A DNA stretch of 64,000 nt, from NCBI RefSeq assembly GCF_046630445.1, contig NC_092336.1, forward strand, positions 505,315,001-505,379,000, in the 5' to 3' direction. The position numbers and the translations under genes are program-made. Each line of letters opens with the position of its first letter. Positions within the stretch are counted from its first letter, which is position 1. Shown here piece by piece: positions 37,494 through 50,200 of this stretch. The notes beneath the pieces are model-generated. The model had not been told where the DNA came from and did no database searches. It saw only the letters and a program-made list of their open reading frames with translations. Origin of the DNA: Rutidosis leptorrhynchoides (taxonomy: Eukaryota > Streptophyta > Magnoliopsida > Asterales > Asteraceae).

Positions 37494-40400
37494 TGAAAGG
37501 ATCCGAAACTAATCATCCGGATAGTGTCCATATTGATTACAAACGAATTACAACAGTTGATAACATCGCGAGGTACTAGAACTCTATATGATACATTTTA
37601 CAAACGTTGCATTTATTCTTAAAAGGCAATCTAACTTTACATCAAACATTATTAACTCGTCTAACATTTCTCGATATCCGAATGACTTATTCTGTCATTT
37701 ACTTAATAAATGTCTTTAATGATCTTCAATGACTCGAATGCAACGTTCTTGTAACATGACTTAAATGGTCCCAACTAGTATTCTTTATATGAGCTAATGC
37801 ACAGCGGAAGTCTTAATTCGTACCTGAGAATAACATGCTTTAAAAAGTCAACATAAAGTTGGTGAGATATATAGGTTTGATGCTAGCAGCGTTATAACAA
37901 TGGACCACAAGATTTCATATTCATAAGCATTTAGATAAAAATATTCTAAGTGGTTGAGCACTTGGTAACCATACTTAACAATTAATCACGTCGCATATTC
38001 CCTTTAATATGAAATCTTACTACACTGTACCAAGTGTAGTCACGAAACGAAGTACTGTGCAACCGTTGAATACTGGTCGTCCAGTCCGGTTGGGGTTGTC
38101 AGGCCCGATAGATCTATCAACAGGATTCGCGTTTACAATACCGCTGTAAATAATAGTTACCAAGCTACAGGGAAGTATGCCAGTGGTACAACTCAACGTA
38201 GAATATATTTTTCAGTTACTTGTGTCCATAACGTAAATCATTTATAAAAACAGCGCATGTATTCTCAGCCCAAAAATATTTAGAGTTCAAAAGGGATCTA
38301 TATACTCACCTAATGTATTTTGTAGCAAAAATACATATAACACCGTTGAACACTTATAAGGTTGGCCTTCGATTCACGAACCTAATTAATTATATATTTA
38401 TATATTGGTTAATAACAAAATAAAGTCAATTTACAGTGTTCCACAATCCTAATGCTCGAGACCAATATGTAAAAGTTAATAAAAATTCGTTTGACTCAAA
38501 AAGATTTCCAAAAATTCTAAATATAACTATATATATCACTGTTTTATATCCTCAAATATTTTTACAATACTTATTAAGGTAAATAATAATATAATTCTTT
38601 TTATAATATCTTAAAATTATACCAAATTTTGATATAAAGATACTTTTTACTTTTAAACAATATTTTTAAATAATAATTTTAATATTAATATTATTGATGA
38701 TAATAATTTTATAGTTTTAGTATCAATAATATTTTTAATTACAATAAAAATAATAACTTTATAGTTTTGATAAAAATATTATTTTCTTTGAAATATTAAT
38801 AACAACAATCATAATAATCGTAAAAATAATATTTTTAGTAAAATGATATTTAATAGTTTTAATAACAATAACCATTAAAATAAAAATTTTATAGTTGTTA
38901 ATAAAAATATTAGTTTTCCCATAAAAATCATAATATCAATAATAATAGAAATTTATAACATCGACGTAATGTTAAAATATTCATTTTTGATAATTTGTAC
39001 AAAAGTTCAATTGACTATAACTTCAAATCCATCCGTCGAATCCATTCGACATCTAAATGAAAAGTTTATAGTTTTTCGCCACCTTTCCAAAAACATATTA
39101 TTCATATACCTTATCTTAACCGCAAGAGTAACTAATTCAGATTCTATCCTAAATATATTTTAACAAAAATAGATATAAAAATGTACATGATCCTAACTTC
39201 TCGAGCACTAGTCAGGGACACACTAAAAGTAAATAAAAGTTAAGTTTAGAGTGCTCACGTATCAATATTGAGATTCAATATTGCAGGATATTATTTAAAC
39301 GCAACGGAGATGACAAACACTAGTTTGTCTCATGAGAAAAACCCCCGATCCATACTCATAACTTTCATAGATTTGACCCATAATCTCCTTAATCTTATCC
39401 CATTCATGAAACCAGTTTTGGAACATTTGGGCAGAGCCCCGTCATAACATTTGGTATATTTTTTAGAATTAACAACACTCCTAATCTTAAGATTAATAAT
39501 TTTAATCTTAAGATTAATACTAATAATTATAACAATCATAATATTAATCATAATAATATTAATAATTATAATTATAATAATAATAATAAGTTAAGTATAC
39601 GGAGTAATAAATATATGTGTGTGTGTTAGCGTTGAAATGAAATAAATTCCTAGAAGGCCTTTTAAAGAAATTTTCGTCACCTACCCACTTTATGTCGGCA
39701 AAACATTACACGTTTCATGTAGATGGGTACACGATTCGTGTAAGGTATAGTCACGAAAGTTGTAGATTTTTGAGTTACGGTCGTTTGGACACCAAGATCA
39801 CCCTTTTTCGAGTCCGAATGAATTAGTTATGATTTTTCTCGTGCAAGTGCGCAGGTTTAGTGATTTACAATGTTTTAACTTACAATCATGTAATGAAATG
39901 TTGTAGTCTTTTGGTGTCATTAAAAATCTTTATATTATCTTTATTTTTATTTTTATATTATTGAAAATCCATAAAAATATTTTATAATCAAATTATATTA
40001 TATCAAAAAAAAAAATGTGTTCGTTGTTTAACTAAGTGTTTTTAAATACAAAACGTTTTATATTTAGTTAAAGACTATATTTAATCATTTTGTAAAATAC
40101 ATAAATATATATTTAATAAACACGTTTTAATTAAATATTTATTTTTATAAAAATCACGGACCGTTACATTTATCGTTTAACAAAAGGTTTCTAGAAAAGT
40201 TATGACTTTTAAAATAACGTTAAAACGTTTAATCTTATTAAAATGATTCTTAAATAATTTGACAAAAATGGTTTCAGATATTTATTAAACATATTATCTT
40301 TTACTCTTGCCAATATAATAATCTTATTTCAAAACCTATTACATATCTAATACTTTTGTTATCGTTAACTATAAATAATCATATAACACATATACACATA

Positions 40401-40557
40401 ATCATTCGTGAATCGTCAGGCTTGGTCAAAAGGGTAACTAATCTTCCAGATTTAGATTTCAGACTTTCTAGACTCAACATCAAGGTTTTTGCTTATCGTG
40501 TCGGAAACATATAGAGTTTAAGGTTTAAATTTGGTCGGAAATTTCCGGGTCGTTACA
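37494..40557 (-). repeat. LARD-4 5' LTR
   Basis: Near-identical to 30519-33583. Module 37824-38309, palindrome 38107-38118. Confidence 0.95.
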
Positions 40558-40562
40558 CTAAC

Positions 40563-41451
40563 AAGTGTCAACATAAAGGTTGGTGAGTTCATAGTTTTAA
40601 TGTTTTGCATAATCTGTACATAAAGGTGGATCACAAGATTTCAGTTGTTTCATCCAGAAACGTTTATCAAAATATTCTACGAAATTGAGCACCCTGGTAA
40701 CTAAACTTAACGTATATGTAATTTATACCCTTTGTATAATCATCTTAATAATACACGCAAACCAACGTGTACGCTTCTCAAATAGCATACGTCCGTTAAA
40801 AGGCTAGGGGTCTAGCTCGGACGGGGATATCAAGTCCTATGGATCCATATACTACTACTCGCGCCCACCAGTTCTTATAACTGGCAGTTAACAGTTACCA
40901 AAGCTAAGGGATTTTCGGTTCAAACTCAGTGTAGAATTAAGTATGTACTTGTATCCATTGAGTTTAAAATAAAGTGCATGTATTCTCAGCCCAAAAATGT
41001 ATAGAGAAAAAGGGATCGTATGAAACTCACGCATATAAATATTGTAAAACAGTTAATAAAGCATTTGCATGTATTCTCAGCCCAAAAATGTAAAGAGTAA
41101 AAGGGATCCTATGAAACTCACCTTAGCAGCATATAAAGTTGTTCATCGTAATGTGATCGAAACTCAGAATATCAAATAATCGTAGATCTCAACGTATCAA
41201 TATTGGGATTCATATTGTAGGGAAAGTACGTAGACGCAACGAAGATGATAAACACTAGTTTGACTCACGAGCAATACCCTCGAACAATACCCATAACCTC
41301 CTTAGTAATAACCCATAGTTTCCTTAGCTTTGACTCATTTGAAAACTTGGTTTGAAATAACCCGAACCTACTCACGTCGTAATATTTTATGTATAATATT
41401 ATTAATAATAATATCAATACTAAAATAATAAGATTAATAATAATATTAATC

Positions 41452-41531
<80 letters not shown>

Positions 41532-42600
41532 TAATATCTATTTATGTATAACAGAGAGAGATTGAGAGAAAGTGGGTAAAGAGTTCGGCAGAAACCTGGG
41601 CTATTTATAGAATAATTCCTGATTCTGACCCCCATGCGATCGCATGAGTTTTGTGCCTATTTTCCATGTGATCGCATGGCCCTCTGATCCAGCTCACAAA
41701 CTTTTGTTTTCTTGTTTGTCGACATAATATTTAATTATATATATAATATATATAATATATATAATTAATTATATATTATATTAAATTCATGTTCATAGTT
41801 GACTTGTAATTTTTGTTCCGATAAGTCGTACGTCATCACGCGACTTATGTTCCGGTTCCGGTTTTTCGAGTGTCCCTTCGTACACTGAGAAAACTTGTAT
41901 TTTACATTTCGTGACACGTATTTTTGTCAAAATATAGCCTTAAATTATCCCTAAACTATATCACTCGAAATATATCTTAAACTCTCGAGTGTTTTAGTCA
42001 TTTACTTCTATAAATCAATGGCTCGTTATCTAACGAAGTATTTTTAATAATATTGTTTTTAAATCAAAACGTTTTGTAACCAAATTAATATTTATAAACA
42101 CGTTTTAAATATACGTCACAAGTTATTCATATATCCAATTCCAACAGTTAATATTCCGCATTTTTATATCGTCTAGATTACGTTATTTAAACCAACACTT
42201 TACCATATTTTCCGAATATCGTTAAGAATGAACGATTTCTCAAATCAGCGTGAACCTCACAACAGAGACCCGTAACAACATCGTAATCATTAAAAGACTT
42301 AGTAAATATCTTTTAATTCAATCGTTTGGCATAATCTTTTAACTCCGTAGTTAAATATATCAATCAGATAATCAAACCAATAAGGTTAATGCACAGTATC
42401 ATTTTCATAACACTTTGTTACGTTTCCAAGTTATAGTATGTATATCTAATTACATATAATTGTTCGCGAATCATTGAGAACAATCGAAAGGTATTTGAAT
42501 AGTTTAAAATTTTGAGATTCAAATTCATAGACTTTGCTTATCGTGTCGGAAACGTTAAAGATTAAGTTTAAATTTGGTCAGAAATTTCCGGGTCATCACA
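40563..42600 (-). repeat. LARD-3 3' LTR, proximal part
   Basis: Continues the LTR after LARD-4. It holds the palindrome TATGGATCCATA (40838-40849), an AAT microsatellite (about 41455-41527), a TATA box (41601-41610, minus strand) and the paired palindromes at 41633-41646 and 41665-41678, the second with one mismatch. Confidence 0.92.
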
Positions 42601-43879
42601 GTATCCCCCCGTTAAAGAAATTTCGTCCCGAAATTTGAGTGAGGTCGTCATAGCTAACAATAAAAATGCTTTCATGACGTATATGAGTCGATAAATAGAG
42701 TTTTATCACCATTGAATAATATGGATATTACAATCCGATTACTCGAAGCGTATGAGAGAAGTTATCGTATAATAGTGAATTTGAAGGAATAGAGATTCGT
42801 CTTAACTTTTGATGTAGTAACGATTGATTTTCGGAATTTAAGGAATATAAAATCTTCATAATCTAAATAAGATTTGATTCTTCGGAATTTGCGGAAATTA
42901 AGATTTTCTTTAAATGCGTAATCTGCCTCGATTGCTATGTATGATATTTCACTATAAATTGACCTCTTCCGTTTCATTTATTTTCACTACTCCTATAATC
43001 TTCTTCCTTATTTAATACTTCTTAATAGATTGTGTAAATGCTTCATCCAGTTCTGATTCTTGATATACTCCTAACTTTCATATCTATCATTCTTCTTTTT
43101 CATCTGCCGCTGGAGGAATCTATTCACTTTTACTATACTCTTGGCTTTATAGTGTTTTTAGTTCTCCCGTGTCTTTACGTTGCAATACTTATTGATATTC
43201 CTCGATAAAGGATGTTGGTATTCGTGGAATTCTTGCTAACTTCGCAAGGTGCAAATGATGTCTTCTAGAAAGTTTCGAGTGCATCGAAGATGAAAGTGTA
43301 AAATCAACCATGTTATTGAATAATACACTTGGTTTATTATGAAACGAAATTCATTGAATTGAAATAGAGATTGTAGTTAACGAAGGTTGTACATCATAGC
43401 ATATTAGTAATATGAATTAACCGAGTAGTTAATTTCCATACATAATAGCTTAGTACAGAAAGATTTATTAGGGTTTAAAATTTATATATATAAAATATAC
43501 ATATAAATTCTTCGGAGGGAATGAGTTATTATTTCATAACTCGTTGATTCAATATACGCGTTATTGATTCGTAATGATGTCCACGGTAATTCTTGAACTG
43601 ACGGAGCTTGTGATGTTAGTGGTGCTGTTGATTCTAACGATGTTGACAGCACTTACTGTGTTGGTGAAGCTAAGGGTACTATTGATGTTGTGATATAACA
43701 AGTCTAGCTTGTAAATCATACACCATTCCGATCAGAGTTTCTACTCTATCTGATTTATGGCTAGGCTTAGAATAGATAATCTCTAAACTTTAGAAATTAC
43801 ATAATCGCCGTAGAATGTTTCTCCGATGAAGTTATGAATCAATAAATCATCGTTTATTGTCGTTGATACTCCTTGGTAT

Positions 43880-44433
43880 CTATGGTGCGTATGATGGTGA
43901 TATCCGAGGTACAGATCGTGATGTTGAGGCGTGCGATGTGGATGTTGTTGGTGGTGGTAATGGTACTGTTGGCGTTATTGTTAGTGGTACTAGTGCTGTT
44001 GGTGCTGAGGACGGTGATGTTACTGGTGTTGGTGATACTGCTGGTGTTTGTAAATTGTGTACAGTGCTCTCTAAAGTAAACACTCGAGCTCGAAGTTCTT
44101 TAACTTCTTCTACTAACCCTGGTTGGTTATCGGTGTGAGGTAGAGGTCGGATATCTTTTCTAGTTCCGTTAATGGTAGCTTCAAGATGAAAAATTCTCGC
44201 AAAAAGAGTATAAACGGTGTTGCGAACAGGTTCGCCGGTAAGCGGATCAAGTACTCCGACGTTAGGCGGTAAGTTCGGCTCGTGGTATGGAGTACCTTCT
44301 TCATTTCTCCATAGGGTAAGTATTTCGCGAACCCATCCCCATTTTCTAAAGAAATCACGGTAGTTGATCGGTGGTGTGGTCCCGTCATGCTGTCTTCGGA
44401 GTTGGAGGGACTTGGTCTATTCGAAGAGGCCAT
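43880..44433 (-). pseudogene. LARD-3 gag-like ORF with a coiled-coil segment, frameshifted
   Basis: The first frame (44433-44113, 106 codons) begins MASSNRPSPSNSEDS and runs through FAKYLPYGEM. A one-base shift near 44113 moves into a second frame carrying EEVKELRARVFTLESTV, a heptad-like helix, then LQTPAV and a Pro/Thr/Ser tract with VPLPPPTT and SVPRISPSYA. The right-hand element has the same order of segments. It is too short for a full gag and has no zinc knuckle. I infer an N-terminal gag relic that may have served packaging or multimerisation. Confidence 0.55.
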
Positions 44434-44804
44434 CTTACTCGATCACTGAAAGTTATGAAATGATTCTCGATATGAATTGAGGGTTGAATACTGGATGATA
44501 CCTTCGTCTTCTCGCATATGTATATATAGTAAAAGGATTCCATAATTTATGGAGGGAATTTCGAAAAACGCCAAATAAGATCCACTATAGTAGATATGAT
44601 AGGATATGATTCGTCTATACACTATTCATGCAATCAATGCAGTAACACGTGTTTAGACTTGAGATGATAGACAAGTAATTTCCGACAAGGAATGATAAGC
44701 AAAACTTTTGACATGCAGACACAGCCGAAGTCCAGACTTACTAAAGCATCCTAACAACTATCAGTTAGACACACTCATGCAAGACCTGGTTCACTAGGAC
44801 CAAC

Positions 44805-44816
44805 GCTCTGATACCA
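44805..44816 (-). promoter_or_regulatory. LARD-3 primer-binding site (initiator tRNA-Met)
   Basis: Minus strand TGGTATCAGAGC, two bases from the 5' LTR at 44819. Confidence 0.9.
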
Positions 44817-45164
44817 AATGTGACGATCGCTCCAAATCCATATGGACTAACACGTCATTCATTGATTTCATTACGAGGTATTTGACCTCTATATGATACA
44901 TTTTGTAAACATTACATTCTTTTGAAAAGGCACACCATAAATGTATATTTAAATCAAAGGTTTTCGACATATGATGATTTCTACATATAGACAATCACCG
45001 TATATAATAGTTTATAATAGTGCTTTCGTTGACAATACAGTCAAAATAAGGTACATGGTGATGAATTGGTGAATGCAACGTTTTCTTGAAAAATATGCCA
45101 TGTAAGACTCCATGCACATAGCTTGTATATCATATAAGCAAACAGCGGAAGACTTCTAGGGAAC

Positions 45165-45743
45165 CTGAGAATAAACATGCTAACAAGTGTCAACACAAAG
45201 GTTGGTGAGTTCATAGTTTTAATGTTTTGCATAATCTGTACATAAAGGTGGATCACAAGATTTCAGTTGTTTCATCCAGAAACGTTTATCAAAATATTCT
45301 ACGAAATTGAGCACCCTGGTAACTAAACTTAACGTATATGTAATTTATACCCTTTGTATAATCATCTTAATAATACACGCAAACCAACGTGTATGCTTCT
45401 CAAATAGCATACGTCCGTTAAAAGGCTAGGGCTCTAGCTCAGACGGGGATATCAAGCCCTATGGATCCATATACTACTACTCGCGTCCACCAGTTCTTAT
45501 AACTGGCAGTTAACAGTTACCAAAGCTAAGGGATTTTCGGTTCAAACTCAGTGTAGAATTAAGTATGTACTTGTATCCATTGAGTTTAAAATAAAGTGCA
45601 TGTATTCTCAGCCCAAAAATGTATAGAGAAAAAGGGATCGTATGAAACTCACGCATATAAATATTGTAAAACAGTTAATAAAGCATTTGCATGTATTCTC
45701 AGCCCAAAAATGTAAAGAGTAAAAGGGATCCTATGAAACTCAC
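45165..45743 (-). other. Intron-like LTR module in LARD-3 (579 bp)
   Basis: Minus-strand start AAG|GTGAGTTTCAT, end TTTATTCTCAG|GTTCC. The inverted pair lies at 45689-45702 and 45165-45180. It is longer than the 490-bp Tekay module because the donor-side block is duplicated. Confidence 0.5.
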
Positions 45744-46074
45744 CTTAGCAGCATATAAAGTTGTTCATCGTAATGTGATCGAAACTCAGAATATCAAATA
45801 ATCGTAGATCTCAACGTATCAATATTGGGATTCAATATTGTAGGGAAAGTACGTAGACGCAACGAAGATAATAAACACTAGTTTGACTCACGAGCAATAC
45901 CCTCGAACAATACCCATAACCTCCTTAGTAATAACCCATAGTTTCCTTATCTTTGACTCATTTGAAAACTTGGTTTGAAATAACCCGAACCTACTCACGT
46001 CGTAATATTTTATGTATAATATTATTAATAATAATATCAATACTAAAATAATAAGATTAATAATAATATTAATC

Positions 46075-46077
<3 letters not shown>

Positions 46078-46160
<83 letters not shown>
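46078..46160 (-). repeat. (AAT)n microsatellite in the LARD-3 5' LTR
   Basis: About 80 bp of AAT units starting some 70 bp downstream of the TATA box. The copy in the 3' LTR is shorter, so replication slippage has acted since insertion. Confidence 0.95.
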
Positions 46161-46163
<3 letters not shown>

Positions 46164-46232
46164 TAATATCTATTTATGTATAACAGAGAGAGATTGAGAG
46201 AAAGTGGGTAAAGAGTTCGGCAGAAACCTGGG

Positions 46233-46310
46233 CTATTTATAGAATAATTCCTGATTCTGACCCCCATTCGATCGCATGGGTTTTGTGCCTATTTTCCATG
46301 CGATCGCATG
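46233..46310 (-). promoter_or_regulatory. LARD-3 core promoter: TATA box and paired palindromes
   Basis: CTATAAATAG on the minus strand (46233-46242). Upstream in the sense direction lie CATTCGATCGCATG (46265-46278, one arm mismatch) and the perfect CATGCGATCGCATG (46297-46310), with start-to-start spacing of 32 bp, as in the LTR at 8580. Confidence 0.55.
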
Positions 46311-47236
46311 GCCCCCTGATCCAGCTCACAAACTTTTGTTTTCTTGTTTGTCGACATAATATTTAATTATATATATAATATATATAATTTATATAATTAA
46401 TTATATATTATATTAAATTCATGTTCATAGTTGACTTGTAATTTTTGTTCCGATAAGTCGTACGTCATCATGCGACTTATGTTCCGGTTTCGGTTTTTCG
46501 AGTGTCCCTTCGTACACTGAGAAAACTTGTATTTTACATTTCGTGACACGTATTTTTGTCAAAATATAGCCTTAAATTATCCCTAAACTATATCACTCGA
46601 AATATATCTTAAACTCTCGAGTGTTTTGGTCATTTACTTCTATAAATCAATGGCTCGTTATCTAACGAAGTATTTTTAATAATATTGTTTTTAAATCAAA
46701 ACGTTTTGTAACCAAATTAATATTTATAAACACGTTTTAAATATACGTCACAAGTTATTCATATATCCAATTCCAACAGTTAATATTCCTTATTTTTGTA
46801 TCGTCTAGATTACGTTATTTAAACCAACACTTTACCATATTTTCCGAATATCGTTAAGAATGAACGATTTCTCAAATCAGCGTGAACCTCACAATAGAGA
46901 CCCGTAACAACATCGTAATCATTAAAAGACTTAGTAAATATCTTTTAATTCAATCGTTTAGCATAATCTTTTAACTCCGTAGTTAAATATATCAATCAGA
47001 TAATCAAACCAATAAGGTTAATGCACAGTATCATTTTCATAACACTTTGTTACGTTTCCAAGTTATAGTATGTATATCTAATTACATATAATTGTTCGCG
47101 AATCGTTGAGAACAATCGAAAGGTATTTGAATAGTTTAAAATTTTGAGATTCAAATTCATAGACTTTGCTTATCGTGTCGGAAACGTTAAAGATTAAGTT
47201 TAAATTTGGTCAAAATTTCCGGGTCATCACATCTAC

Positions 47237-50200
47237 GAGCATTCCATCGAACTTAACAATCGGTATCTTGTTTTGTTTAAGTCTCTTAACCTCACGATCC
47301 ATTATTTCGACGGGTTCTTCAATGAATTGAAGTTTTTCATTGATTTGGATTTCGTCCAATGGAATAGTGAGATCTTCTTTAGCAAAACATTTCTTCAAAT
47401 TTGAGACGTGGAAAGTGTTATGTACAGCCGCGAGTTGTTGAGGTAGCTCCAGTTGGTAAGCTACTGGTCCGACACGATCTATAATCTTGAATGGTCCAAT
47501 GTACCTTGGATTTAGTTTCCTCCGTTTACCAAATCGAGCAACGCCTTTCCAAGGTGAAACCTTAAGCATGACCATTTCTCCAATTTCAAACTCTATATCT
47601 TTTCTTTTACTGTCCGCGTAGCTCTTTTGTCTACTCTGGGTGGTTTTCAATCTTTGTTGAATTTCGATGATTTTCTCGGTAGTTTCTTGTATTATCTCCG
47701 GACCCGTAATCTGTCTATCCCCCACTTCACTCCAACAAATCGGAGACCTGCACTTTCTACCATAAAGTGCTTCAAACGGCGCCATCTCAATGCTTAAATG
47801 GTAGCTGTTGTTGTAGAAAAATTCTGCTAACGGTAGATGTCGATCCCAACTGTTTCCGAAATCAATAACACAAGCTCGTAGCATGTCTTCAAGCGTTTGT
47901 ATCGTCCTTTAGCTCTGCCCATCAGTTTGTGGATGATAGGCAGTACTCATGTCTAGACGAGTTCCCAATGCTTGCTGTAATGTCTGCCAGAATCTTGAAA
48001 TAAATCTGCCATCCCTATCAGAGATAATAGAGATTGGTATTCCATGTATGGAGACGACTTCCTTCAAATACAGTCATGCTAACTTCTCCATCTTGTCATC
48101 TTCTCTTATTGGCAGGAAGTGTGCTGACTTGGTGAGGCGATCAACTATTACCCAAATAGTATCATAACCACTTGCAGTCCTTGGCAATTTAGTAATGAAA
48201 TTCATGGTAATGTTTTCCCATTTCCATTCCGGGATTTCAGGTTGTTGTAGTAGACCTGATGGTTTCTGATGTTCAGCTTTGACCTTAGAACACGTCAAAC
48301 ATTCTCCTACATATTTAGCAATATCGGCTTTCATACCTGGCCACCAAAAATGTTTCTTAAGATCCTTGTACATCTTCCTTGTTCCAGGATGTATTGAGTA
48401 TCTGGTTTTATGAGCTTCTCTAAGTACCATTTCTCTTATATCTTTAAATTTTGGTACCCAAATTCTTTTAGCCCTATACCGGGTTCCGTCTTCCCGAATA
48501 TTAAGATGCTTCTCCGATCCTTTGGGTATTTTATCCTTTAAATTTCCCTCTTTTAAAACTCCTTGTTGCGCCTCCTTTATTTGAGTAGTAAGGTTAGTGT
48601 GAATCATTATATTCATAGATTTTACTCGAATGGGTTCTCTGTCCTTTCTGCTCAAGGCGTCGACTACCACATTTGCCTTCCCAGGGTGGTAACGAATCTC
48701 AAAGTCGTAATCATTCAACAATTCAATCCACCTACGCTGCCTCATATTCAGTTGTTTCTGATTAAATATGTGTTGAAGACTTTTGTGGTCGGTATATATA
48801 ATACTTTTGACCCCATATAAGTAGTGCCTCCAAGTTTTTAATGCAAAAACAACCGCGCCTAATTCCAAATCATGCGTCGTATAATTTTGCTCGTGAATCT
48901 TCAATTGTCTAGACGCATAAGCAATCACCTTCGTCCGTTGCATTAATACACAACCAAGACCTTGCTTTGATGCGTCACAATAAATAACAAAATCATCATT
49001 CCCTTCAGGCAATGACAATATAGGTGCCGTAGTTAGCTTTTTCTTCAATAATTGAAACGCCTTCTCTTGTTCATCCTTCCATTCAAATTTCTTCCCTTTA
49101 TGCGTTAATGCAGTCAAGGGTTTTGCTATTTTGGAGAAATCTTGGATGAATCTTCTTTAGTAACCAGCCAATCCTAAAAATTGACGTATATGCTTTGGAG
49201 TTTTTGGGGTTTCCCACTTTTCAACGGTTTCGATCTTTGCCGGGTCCACCTGGATACCTTCTTTGTTCACTATGTGACCAAGGAATTGAACTTCTTCCAA
49301 CCAAAATGCACACTTTGAAAACTTAGCGTACAGTTTTTCTTTCCTCAATACTTCTAGCACTTTCCTCAAATGTTCTTCGTGCTCTTGATCATTCTTTGAG
49401 TAAATAAGTATGTCATCGATGAAAACAATGACAAACTTGTTAAGATATGGCCCACACACTCGGTTCATAAGGTCCATGAACACAGCTGGTGCGTTAGTCA
49501 ATCCAAACGGCATAACCATAAACTCGTAATGACCATAACGCGTCCTAAAAGCAGTTTTTGGAATATCATCCTCCTTTACTCGCATTTGATAATATCCAGA
49601 ACTTAAATCGATCTTTGAATAAACCGACGAGCCTTGTAGTTGATCAAATAAGTCGTCAATTCTCGGCAGTGGATAACGGTTTTTGATGGTAAGTTTGTTC
49701 AACTCTCTGTAGTCAATACACAACCTAAATGTACCATCCTTCTTCTTGAAAAACAAAACAGGAGCTCACCATGGTGATGTGTTTGGTCGAATGAAACCAC
49801 GTTCTAATAGTTCTTGCAGTTGGCTTTACAGTTCTTTCATCTCGCTGGGTGCGAGTCTATAAGGAGCGGGAGCTATTGGTGCAGCTCCTGGTACAAGATC
49901 TATTTGAAATTCAACAGATCGATGTGGAGGTAGTCCCGGTAATTCTTTCGGAAATACATCGGGAAATTCTTTTGCGACGGGAACATCATTGATGCTCTTT
50001 TCTTCGATTTGTACTTTCTCGACGTGTGCTAGAACAGCATAGCAACCTTTTCTTATTAGTTTTTGTGCCTTCATATTACTAATAAGATGTAGCTTCATGT
50101 TGCCCTTTTCTCCGTACACCATTAAGGGTTCTCCTTCTTCTCGTACAATGCGAATTGCATTTTTATAACATACGATCTCTGCTTTCACCTTCTTCAGCCA

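Larger units (their letters stand above)
30519..40557 (-). mobile_element. LARD-4: very young non-autonomous LTR retrotransposon
   Basis: The ends are TGAAAGGATCCG and CCGGGTCGTTACA, with the duplication CTAAC at 30514-30518 and 40558-40562. LTRs are 30519-33583 and 37494-40557 (3,065 and 3,064 bp). On reading both I find only a handful of differences (for example at the CACAATTCGTG/CACGTTTCATG site and one A-run length). The 3.9-kb internal region has no pol. It is the youngest and innermost of the nest. It belongs to a family related to LARD-3: the 3' parts of both internal regions align. Confidence 0.95.
42601..44818 (-). other. LARD-3 internal region
   Basis: 2.2 kb with a PPT-like CGGGGGGATAC next to the 3' LTR, and the PBS at 44805-44816. 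The only coding traces are the gag-like pieces at 43880-44433. The remainder is AT-rich and without recognised features. Confidence 0.8.
30153..47231 (-). mobile_element. LARD-3: non-autonomous LTR retrotransposon
   Basis: The ends are TGTGACGATCGC and CCGGGTCATCACA, with the duplication TCTAC at 30148-30152 and 47232-47236. The left LTR is 30153-30518 plus 40563-42600 (2,404 bp, split by LARD-4); the right, 5' LTR is 44819-47231 (2,413 bp). The 2.2-kb internal region has a PBS (44805-44816) and a PPT next to the left LTR but no protease, RT or integrase. It must have been moved by enzymes supplied by another element. Confidence 0.93.
44819..47231 (-). repeat. LARD-3 5' LTR
   Basis: Unbroken copy of 2,413 bp. 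Module 45165-45743 with palindrome 45460-45471. Within the module the donor-side block (GCATGTATTCTCAGCCC and following, ending in an ACTCAC) is present twice in tandem (about 45598-45655 and 45689-45745), so there are two donor-like sites. Confidence 0.93.

Noticed and set aside
43857..44138. Gly/Val/Asp-rich plus-strand frame opposite the LARD-3 gag-like tail (and 63698-63955 in the right element)
   Set aside because: Complement of the Pro/Thr/Ser tract of the gag-like remnant; no independent support.
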